From the NCBI RefSeq assembly GCF_000178475.1, contig NZ_ADNY01000067.1:1-11664 (forward strand): DNA of 11,664 nucleotides. The letters are read 5' to 3'. The notes under the pieces are model-generated. The model did not search any database. It was not told the origin of the DNA and saw only the letters and a list, made by a program, of their open reading frames with translations. Each line of letters begins with the position of its first letter. The first letter of the stretch is position 1. The stretch is from Lactobacillus amylolyticus DSM 11664. Lineage in GTDB: Bacteria > Bacillota > Bacilli > Lactobacillales > Lactobacillaceae. Positions 6,817-11,664 of this stretch are shown here, piece by piece. The translations under genes were made by a program, and so were the position numbers.

Positions 6817-7206
6817 TTGCTGTCGCTCAATGATCCGCTTACGTTCACTTTCCGCCTGGTACTTTTACAATTCAATGATGAGGTTAGTCATAAGTTGACG
6901 CAAATTAGGGTCAGTAATTCCAGTCATGGACGGCAAATTTAACACATCTAGGGTGGCACCCTTATTTTGAATGGTGTTCATGATCTTAGTTAAATCCTGG
7001 TTGTTTCGGCCTAAGCGATCTAATTCAGTGACTAGGACAATATCACCCTCACGAATATAGGCCAGCATTTTTTGCAGTTCTGGTCGATTAGTGTTAGCCC
7101 CACTTTATTTATCCGTAAATAATTTATCAACGTCTTTTAAAGCCGCTAACTGTCGATCTAAATGTTGCTCCTTGGAACTCACACGCGCATAACCGATTTT
7201 AGCCAT
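6814..7206 (-). pseudogene. Serine resolvase/invertase, truncated with two stop codons
   Basis: The ATG at 7206 has AAAAGGAG upstream and begins MAKIGYARVSSKEQ, with the nucleophile serine at residue 10 in the YARVS motif. The conserved VTELDRLGRN and ESERKRIIERQQQ blocks follow, as in Tn3/plasmid resolvases. TAA codons interrupt the frame at 7107-7105 (after FTDK) and 6867-6865 (after IIEL); both occupy positions where relatives usually have leucine, which suggests TTA to TAA changes. After ERQQQ the sequence becomes the mod-like fragment, so the C-terminal helix-turn-helix is gone. An open stretch from an internal ATG (7068-6865) lacks the catalytic serine. Non-functional. Confidence 0.9.
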
Positions 7207-7270
7207 TTCCAGTTCTCCTTTTGGACAGTTCTAATGAACACTTGTAATTCCTAGCATAGCACAGAAATAA

Positions 7271-7306
7271 AAAAAGACCTCTAGGGTATACCCTATTGGC
7301 CTTTTT
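7271..7306. terminator. Bidirectional terminator hairpin upstream of the resolvase
   Basis: The core is the perfect 14-bp palindrome TAGGGTATACCCTA (7282-7295). An outer stem follows: AAAAAGACC (7271-7279) with GGCCTTTTT (7298-7306), one mismatch. It has A-tract and T-tract ends on both strands, so it could stop transcription either way, insulating the resolvase from the plus-strand region. Confidence 0.75.
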
Positions 7307-7383
7307 ATGAAGTATAGATAATACTATTTTAGATAATATGTTCTCTTGGTAGTTCGTACTGTTAGATAGGTATGAATATGAAA

Positions 7384-7409
7384 ATGAGAAATCCTAATGA
7401 GAAATCCTA
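7384..7409. repeat. 13-bp perfect tandem duplication
   Basis: ATGAGAAATCCTA occurs at 7384-7396 and again immediately at 7397-7409. It is in the non-coding stretch before the surface-protein gene. It looks like a replication-slippage duplication. Confidence 0.8.
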
Positions 7410-7437
7410 TAGAGGATACCGGAATTTGAATATAGCA

Positions 7438-7480
7438 AAAGGCGCTGTGCCGGCTTTTTCACTGTCGATACAGCGCCTTT
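7438..7480. terminator. Hairpin, possible terminator
   Basis: AAAGGCGCTGT (7438-7448) pairs perfectly with ACAGCGCCTTT (7470-7480) around a 21-base loop. On the minus strand the stem is followed by another T, on the plus strand by GTT. It may be the terminator of a gene no longer present. It cuts through the only open frame here (7372-7584, plus), which argues against that frame being a gene. Confidence 0.5.
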
Positions 7481-7522
7481 GTTATGTCATCGGGAACATA
7501 TATTTGATAACTATGCTAATAC

Positions 7523-7542
7523 TAGTGATATCACTATTGACG
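7523..7542 (+). promoter_or_regulatory. 14-bp palindrome abutting a -35-like box
   Basis: TAGTGATATCACTA (7523-7536) is a perfect palindrome and is followed at once by TTGACG (7537-7542), a near-consensus -35. No good -10 lies 16-18 bases downstream (the region reads gaaatttc), so promoter activity is uncertain. An operator for the surface-protein gene ~115 bases downstream is possible. Confidence 0.3.
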
Positions 7543-7633
7543 GTTGGTGAAGTTAGTGTGAAATTTCCTATAAAAAGATGGTAATATAAGGGCACGTGAT
7601 AATCTTTAGTATTGCGCATAGAAAACAAAGAAG

Positions 7634-7655
7634 GAGGCAACAGTGAGGCAACAGT
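7634..7655 (+). repeat. 11-bp tandem duplication over the ribosome site of the surface-protein gene
   Basis: GAGGCAACAGT is present twice in tandem (7634-7644, 7645-7655). The first copy completes AAGGAGG and the second carries a weaker GAGG seven bases before ATT at 7656. Eleven bases shift the frame, so a GTG at 7643 correctly spaced from the strong site reads only five codons to TAG. Confidence 0.8.
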
Positions 7656-7691
7656 ATTAGTAATAAATCTAGGCATCGTCGACTTTTATTT

Positions 7692-8444
7692 ATGATGGGA
7701 CTAGTCTTATTTTCGTTATTAGGGGCAATATGGATATCATCTAATAGTGGTATGACCGTATATGCTGATAGCAAGACGAATATTACTCAGAACGGTACGG
7801 GTTCTGGGTCTGTTATTAATCAACAGGAAGAACCGCAGATAAGTACCGTTAATAGTAATACTACAGATAATACTAATTCTTCAGACGATCAGACTTCTCA
7901 GAAGCCAGTTACTAATACAGAAGCACAACAGAAGGATAATAACAATCAAGATGGAATCCGCCCAAGTTCAATCACGGTAAACTTGTTGGCTAACGGTAAG
8001 AAAATCGCAAGTAAGACGGTTACTGCCAGTGATAACTGGCAGTACAGTTGGGACAACTTACCCGCTTATGCTCATGGTAAGAAGATTATCTACACGGTAA
8101 CGGAAAATCCAGTTGCTGGGTACACCAGTACTGTTGATGATTACAATATTACTAATACCCTTAATACCCTTCTTAAGCCGAAAACGCCGAAGCCCCAGGT
8201 TCCTAATCAGCCGACAACGCCTAAGAAGCCTCAGGTTCCTAATACGACAACGCCTAAGAAGCCCCAGGTTCCTAATAATGGGAATAAGGTAACACCAAAG
8301 GCTTACACTCAAGGTAAAACCTACGAAAAAACAGGTAAATTACCTCAAACAGGTGATGGATCATCAATGGGTATGATGTTAATTGGACTAGTGACGTTAT
8401 TGCTAAGCTTAGGTTTAGTAGTTATAAGTAGATTTACTATTTGA
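7692..8444 (+). CDS. LPXTG cell-wall-anchored protein with one Cna_B domain
   Basis: The 250-residue protein has a secretion signal (MMGLVLFSLLGAIWISS..., probable cut after VYA at 25) and a Ser/Thr/Asn/Gln-rich linker to ~80. One Cna_B-like fold follows at ~82-146 (NQDGIRPSSITVNLLANGKK ... YTVTENPVAGY ... NITNT), then three proline-rich 11-residue repeats and a sortase signal: LPQTG at 217-221, membrane helix ~226-245, short basic tail. The first Cna_B strand, which normally carries the isopeptide lysine, is replaced by linker, suggesting an internal deletion of a longer adhesin. The frame is open upstream to 7647 and encodes SNKSRHRRLLF, an ideal positive n-region. The true start may therefore be 7656 (ATT, seven bases after GAGG), or the original start codon has been lost; ATG 7692 lacks a ribosome site. 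Expression is uncertain. Confidence 0.85.
   Translation: MMGLVLFSLLGAIWISSNSGMTVYADSKTNITQNGTGSGSVINQQEEPQISTVNSNTTDNTNSSDDQTSQKPVTNTEAQQKDNNNQDGIRPSSITVNLLANGKKIASKTVTASDNWQYSWDNLPAYAHGKKIIYTVTENPVAGYTSTVDDYNITNTLNTLLKPKTPKPQVPNQPTTPKKPQVPNTTTPKKPQVPNNGNKVTPKAYTQGKTYEKTGKLPQTGDGSSMGMMLIGLVTLLLSLGLVVISRFTI
8181..8279 (+). repeat. Three 33-bp repeats coding a proline-rich wall-spanning stalk
   Basis: Units 8181-8213, 8214-8246 and 8247-8279 encode variants of TTPKKPQVPNT. The last two differ at very few bases. Such repeats sit between the folded domain and the LPXTG anchor in surface proteins and can change number by slippage. Confidence 0.85.
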
Positions 8445-8535
8445 TCATGATTGAATGATCGTAAGCACTCCACAACGAACCGGGTTGAATCTTAACCATT
8501 GATGGTATCTCAGATCCCTGGGTTCAAACAAAAAT

Positions 8536-8580
8536 AGCGGGCGACCAACGCAGTTTTCTGCGTTAGTCGCCCGCTTTAGT
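8536..8580. terminator. Strong bidirectional terminator
   Basis: A 17-bp-paired hairpin: AGCGGGCGAC (8536-8545) with GTCGCCCGCT (8566-8575), and AACGCAG (8547-8553) with CTGCGTT (8558-8564). There is one internal C-A mismatch and a TTTT loop. T-rich sequence follows on both strands (TTTAGTTT on plus, TATTTTTGTTT on minus). It separates the convergent surface-protein gene and transposase remnant. Confidence 0.9.
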
Positions 8581-8587
8581 TTCTCTA

Positions 8588-8958
8588 TTAAACACGACAC
8601 GTGGCCTGAATTTCTGGAGCCCCCGGTAAATAAGCCTCAATATCTGGCGTGTTACGTTGCGTGTAAACCGTTAGTAATGGTTAAAAATACTTAAAGACGT
8701 CCAGTTTATTTAATTTTCCCATTTGTACAATACCAAACCAGATCGTATTAGCCTTTGCGCCTGCCGTTGGTTTTGTGAACAGACTTATTTCTTTCGCACC
8801 AGCGTGGTAGAGTGGATCTGTTGCTCATCGTGGTTATTGTGTAAAGGTAGATCACAATGCTCAAAGATCTGGTAAACCCGGTCCTTTAGATTAAGGGCAT
8901 TGTTAATCACATTGCGTAATAATTTTAACGGTGATTTCTTGATTGTTTCCTCGATTAA
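8588..8958 (-). pseudogene. IS66-type transposase, decayed C-terminal end
   Basis: Reading minus-strand frames together gives NVINNALNLKDRVYQIFEHC, then DLPLHNN...EQQIHSTTLVRKK, a frameshift, then LFTKPTAGAKANTIWFGIVQ, LDVFKYF, an in-frame TAA, and PDIEAYLPGAPEIQATCRV with a final TAA at 8590-8588. The order (LPLHNN-E-Q-I, RKK-LF, GAKA, YL-LL-VY, AYLP) is that of the C-terminal end of IS66-family transposases. There are at least one frameshift and two stops (one at 8961-8959 bounds the 5' side). Non-functional. I could not identify the element's terminal inverted repeats. Confidence 0.75.
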
Positions 8959-8984
8959 CTAGTCGGCTTTGTGTTTCTAGGGCG

Positions 8985-10271
8985 TTAGCTTTTCACAACC
9001 GGGGTCTTAAAAAGATCATTCAAGGCTTCAGACATTGTTGGATGAGTATAGATCATGTCGCGTAATCTTTCGTAAGGTAATTTGGCCTTCATTGCCAATG
9101 CAATTAGATTGATGGTTTCATGAGCCCCAGCGGCATACAATGTTGCCCCTAAAATAAGGTGTTTTTTTTGATCAACGATTACCTTATAAAGCCCGCGTTG
9201 ATCCTCCAAGACCCGGGCCTTTGGAATCGCCTTGACTGATAGCTTGAAGGTTTGTAAATCATAACCTGCACTCTTAGCTTGACGTTCATTTAAGCCAACG
9301 TTGGCCAGTGGTGGATTTAGGAACGAAGCAGTCGGTATCACCATTCGATCGGCCGTTGAGCGATCCCCCTTACCAAACAATTGATCTATGATAATACGAA
9401 AATCATCCAATGAGATATAAGTGAACATAGGACCACCATTAACGTCACCTAAAGCCCAAATGTTTTGTACTGTAGTTCTTAAATGATCATCGACCTGAAT
9501 AGCACCGCGATTGGTTAAAGTAATATCAGTATTTTCTAGTCCTAAACTACTTACATTAGGCCGCCGACCGACTGCAACTAATACCGCATCAAATTCCGCA
9601 GTGTTAGTTTGATCACCTTGTTGATAATATAATGTAACCCTCTCACCATTATCTTTTACTTGCGTTAGTTGAGTCGCCGGTTTAATCTCGATCCCTGCGT
9701 CAGTCAGATTTGCTACGACCTCGGTCGCAATATCAGGATCTTCGCGCTCTAATAATCTGGTATGTTGGTCGAAAATCGTTACATGCGTACCAAAGGAATT
9801 AAACATTCCAGCAAATTCAAGGCCAATATAACCGCCACCAATAATTGCTAGTCGTTTCGGTTGTTTCTTCAATTCCATAGCTTCTTTAGACGTAAAAATC
9901 CGCTGACTAAATTCTAACCCTGGGATTGATGGCCAATTTGGAACTGCTCCAGTATTAATAAAGATACGTTCACCTCTCACCTTCTTAGTTGTTCCATCAC
10001 TCATTACGACTGCCAAAACATAATTGTCGATAAAACGTGCTGAACCATTCCAAATTGTTGCTAGTGGCTCATCAGCCACCATGTGATAGTTTTTGTTTCG
10101 CAACTGTCTAGTCATCTCACCACGCTTATTAACTGCTGTAGTGAAGTCCACGCCACGTTGGCCATTAAAAATTAAATTTTTAGATGGTAGGCAGCCAACA
10201 TTGATGCAAGTTCCTCCGTACATTTGTTTAGACCGTTCAATCAGAAGCACGGTCTCATCATGCTGAGCCAA
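8985..10271 (-). CDS. rclA: RclA-family FAD/NAD(P) disulfide reductase, 5'-truncated
   Basis: The 428-residue protein belongs to the flavoprotein disulfide reductases and most resembles RclA, the reactive-chlorine-resistance copper(II) reductase. Visible: redox pair C22 and C27 in GGTCINVGCLPSK, NAD(P)-binding GGGYIG at 145-150, second FAD motif ALGDVNGG around D276, and dimerisation end YTHPTMSEALNDLF around H410. The only available start is TTG at 10271 (LAQHDETVLLIE). In-frame codons upstream still read KAGKTLAKY before TAA and TAG, so the first ~15 residues with most of the GxGxxG FAD motif (normally ...IIGFGKAGKTLA) are lost. The protein probably cannot bind FAD properly. The C-terminus is complete. 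No promoter or ribosome site is visible. Confidence 0.85.
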   Translation of the reverse strand: MAQHDETVLLIERSKQMYGGTCINVGCLPSKNLIFNGQRGVDFTTAVNKRGEMTRQLRNKNYHMVADEPLATIWNGSARFIDNYVLAVVMSDGTTKKVRGERIFINTGAVPNWPSIPGLEFSQRIFTSKEAMELKKQPKRLAIIGGGYIGLEFAGMFNSFGTHVTIFDQHTRLLEREDPDIATEVVANLTDAGIEIKPATQLTQVKDNGERVTLYYQQGDQTNTAEFDAVLVAVGRRPNVSSLGLENTDITLTNRGAIQVDDHLRTTVQNIWALGDVNGGPMFTYISLDDFRIIIDQLFGKGDRSTADRMVIPTASFLNPPLANVGLNERQAKSAGYDLQTFKLSVKAIPKARVLEDQRGLYKVIVDQKKHLILGATLYAAGAHETINLIALAMKAKLPYERLRDMIYTHPTMSEALNDLFKTPVVKS

Positions 10272-10324
10272 GTACTTAGCTAATGTCTTACCCGCCTTTT
10301 ACTAGTCATTTGTTATTGCACTTA

Positions 10325-10444
10325 TTATAAGTAAGTAAAGCGCCACAAGCAATTTATATGCTCAACTACCTATTTATCTGGCTTGACTTTATAGTCATCA
10401 TTTCACCATCTTATTTGTCTTTCGACTTCTGCTCTAGTGTACAT
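10325..10444 (-). pseudogene. Short degenerate ORF downstream of the HTH gene
   Basis: An ATG at 10444 has GGGAG six bases upstream and gives MYTRAEVERQIRW, then TGA (10405-10403). The frame resumes NDDYKVKPDK, TAG (10372-10370), then VVEHINCLWRFTYL, and TAA (10327-10325). The good ribosome site and protein-like composition on both sides of the stops suggest a small gene broken by two nonsense changes. I do not recognise it. It follows the HTH gene by 10 bases and would share its transcript. Confidence 0.35.
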
Positions 10445-10454
10445 ATTTTTCTCC

Positions 10455-10994
10455 CTACAATCCTAGAAGGTCTAAACCTAAATCGTGTTCAGTACTCTCC
10501 ATTTTTGACCTGTGGTAGGTCTCATTGATAATGAGGGTGAGTGCCTGAAGCTCTTTAGCGGACTGATCGTTGAGGTTGTTGTGCTCCGCCTGGTTAGCTA
10601 GTGTCAGGAGTCTGGATTGAAGGGCTCCCATTGTGACACTAGGAGAGACGTTAGTAGTTGGTACATACTCATTACTCAGGGCCTTCTGGTATTTCAATCG
10701 TGCATCCAGTAGCTGAGCTGGGGTCATGGCTGAGAAGTCGGCATCATCAATAGCATCGTCAATCTTGTTGAGGACCTTGCCCAGGGCTTTAATGCGGGCT
10801 TCTTTTTGCATTCCGTACTCTTCATAGAGTTCCTGAAGGCGGTCCTTCTTTAGCTCAGCAATTTCATCAGTGAGTTGACCTTCCCACTTGCTACAGGTGC
10901 CTTTGCTGATATTTAATTGCTCACCAATTTTGGCATAGCTTAAGCCCTCAGCTCTTAACTGGATAAACTTTTGTTTAGTGGCTTCTGACTTCAT
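10455..10994 (-). CDS. Helix-turn-helix DNA-binding protein (179 aa)
   Basis: I place the start at ATG 10994 (MKSEATKQKFIQ) because AGGGGG lies six bases upstream; in-frame ATGs at 11012 and 11000 overlap or precede that site. Residues ~8-38 form a helix-turn-helix (KFIQLRAEGLSYAKIGEQLN, then ISKGTCSKW). A charged, probably coiled-coil helix follows (ELKKDRLQELYEEYGMQKEA), then more helices to a C-terminal LGLDLLGL. The HTH-plus-helical layout recalls terminase small subunits and resolvase-like HTH proteins carried by phages and islands. No catalytic motif is seen, and no terminase large subunit is present, so packaging is not supported. Its upstream DNA switches at ~11036 to an hsdS fragment on the other strand, so its own promoter may be lost. 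Confidence 0.75.
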   Translation of the reverse strand: MKSEATKQKFIQLRAEGLSYAKIGEQLNISKGTCSKWEGQLTDEIAELKKDRLQELYEEYGMQKEARIKALGKVLNKIDDAIDDADFSAMTPAQLLDARLKYQKALSNEYVPTTNVSPSVTMGALQSRLLTLANQAEHNNLNDQSAKELQALTLIINETYHRSKMESTEHDLGLDLLGL

Positions 10995-11068
10995 TAGCAT
11001 CCCCCTAACCATATCTATGTTTTAACTTCTGCTAATTAAGATTTGCAGGGTTTGCTGACGCTTGGGAA

Positions 11069-11081
11069 CAGCGTAAGTTAG
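11069..11081 (+). repeat. 13-bp direct repeat bracketing the recognition domain (copy 1)
   Basis: CAGCGTAAGTTAG occurs at 11069-11081 and again at 11569-11581, exactly 500 bp apart, encoding the QRKL of both conserved HsdS helices. Such repeats are typical sites for recombination that swaps recognition domains. Confidence 0.7.
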
Positions 11082-11568
11082 GTACCATTTATGATTTTGG
11101 TAACGGGAAAGGATTACCTTTAGACAGTTTTATTTATTCTAGCAATAATCCAGCTATTGCCTACGGGCATCTTTATACAAAATATTCAGAAGTCATTAGT
11201 GAAGTGTTCTGGAGTTCTAATGATAATGGAGTGTTATCAAAAGATAATGATTTGTTATTTCCAGGATCCTCTACTGTTCCTAATGGCACAGCACAAACAA
11301 ATGCAATTACGTTAAACAACGTTAAACTGGGTGGCGATATAATCATTGGAAGGCCTAAAGAAGGAGTCGGCGTTTTGTCTACCTTTATGAGCTATCAGGT
11401 TAATTCACAAAGACAAAAATTATTTCCTATAACCTAACCGTTGGTACAACCATAACCCATATGTATGGTAAAGTTATTTCTAAACTGAATTTCTTTATAA
11501 CAGACTACTCCGAACAAGAAAAAATAGCTTCATTCTTCAAACAACTAGATGATACTATCGCTCTTCAT

Positions 11569-11581
11569 CAGCGTAAGTTAG
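11569..11581 (+). repeat. 13-bp direct repeat bracketing the recognition domain (copy 2)
   Basis: This is identical to 11069-11081. It lies in the C-terminal conserved helix (ALHQRKLDLL). Together the two copies delimit the interchangeable recognition segment. Confidence 0.7.
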
Positions 11582-11622
11582 ATTTGTTGAAAGAACAGAA
11601 AAAAGGCTTTTTACAAAATATG

Positions 11623-11648
11623 TTTGTATAGGGGCTATAATATACAAA
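11623..11648. repeat. Inverted repeat at the hsdS stop
   Basis: TTTGTATA (11623-11630) and TATACAAA (11641-11648) are perfect inverted copies around a 10-base loop, overlapping the last hsdS codons and its stop. No T-run follows, so it is not a normal terminator. The next bases, GACCCTC (11651-11657), may be the left arm of one cut off by the window edge. Confidence 0.45.
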
Positions 11649-11664
11649 TAGACCCTCAAAAACG

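Larger units (their letters stand above)
11036..11631 (+). pseudogene. hsdS: Type I restriction specificity subunit HsdS, half-gene with frameshift
   Basis: The frame opens right after TAA (11033-11035) with LRFAGFADAWEQRKLG, the hallmark start of a target-recognition domain in HsdS. It runs through SFIYSSNNPAIAYGHLYTK and ...GVGVLSTFMSYQVN to TAA at 11435-11437. The continuation lies in another frame from ~11434: THMYGKVISKLNFF, then EQEKIASFFKQLDDTIALHQ and RKLDLLKEQKKGFLQNMFV, ending TAG at 11629-11631. A one-base deletion near 11430-11436 explains it. Only the second recognition domain and the C-terminal conserved helix are present; the first domain is absent, as in silent hsdS cassettes. 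It cannot give a working specificity subunit as it stands, but could donate sequence to a full hsdS by recombination. Confidence 0.85.

Noticed and set aside
7372..7584. A 70-codon plus-strand ORF.
   Set aside because: No ribosome site, crosses an 11-bp-stem hairpin, includes the 13-bp tandem duplication and gives no recognisable protein.
8058..8312. A minus-strand ORF opposite the proline-rich repeats.
   Set aside because: Shadow of the LPXTG gene; its Arg/Leu repeats are the antisense of the proline repeats.
8480..8528. GGGTTCAAAC near 8520 looked like a tRNA T-arm.
   Set aside because: No acceptor stem, D-arm or anticodon arm can be formed around it.
10320..10332. Perfect inverted repeat ACTTAT-T-ATAAGT downstream of the truncated reductase start.
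   Set aside because: Short and AT-only; expected by chance and not followed by a T-run.
10455..11012. HTH protein as proof of a prophage (terminase small subunit).
   Set aside because: No large terminase, portal or other phage structural gene is present; the layout is shared with other HTH proteins.

Overview
The window looks like accessory DNA, plasmid or genomic island, from a lactic acid bacterium of the Lactobacillaceae. It is AT-rich, has strong AAGGAG-type ribosome sites, carries an LPXTG/Cna_B cell-wall protein, and holds plasmid-type recombinase genes. Genus and replicon type are inferred from protein resemblance by eye, not from a search.

Layout. (1) Positions 1-5173, minus strand: a Type III restriction-modification operon, transcribed mod -> res -> a third unknown ORF. 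It is led by an extended -10 promoter (TGCTATAAT). mod is intact. res is split by a frameshift that separates the ATPase/translocase from the PD-(D/E)XK nuclease. The third ORF carries an in-frame TAA and runs off the window. (2) 5186-6131: a tyrosine recombinase cut off before its catalytic domain, then a 250-bp control region and an 82-aa hypothetical gene. The control region has two identical 36-bp repeats built from 9-bp-phased TTGTGTATG-like units, two divergent promoter-like sites, and a short plus-strand transcription unit with its own terminator (candidate small RNA). (3) 6442-7206: a second, diverged copy of the 3' end of mod fused to a serine-resolvase pseudogene with two in-frame TAA codons and no C-terminal DNA-binding domain. 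(4) 7271-8580: terminators, two short tandem duplications, a palindrome and a small LPXTG surface protein that may have lost its original start codon. (5) 8588-10304: a decayed IS66-type transposase end, and an RclA-family flavoprotein reductase missing its N-terminal FAD-binding glycine motif. (6) 10325-11664: a helix-turn-helix protein, a tiny degenerate ORF, and half of a Type I specificity gene (hsdS) with a frameshift.

How it fits together. The only obviously whole catalytic gene is the Type III DNA adenine methyltransferase, which may now act as an orphan methylase. Nearly everything around it is a fragment: parts of two restriction systems, two recombinases, one transposase, and truncated surface and redox genes. 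The window therefore reads as a recombination-built mosaic of defence and mobility genes. The least explained structure is the iterated-repeat/divergent-promoter/small-RNA region at 5650-5880. I did not find a clearly new multi-gene system.
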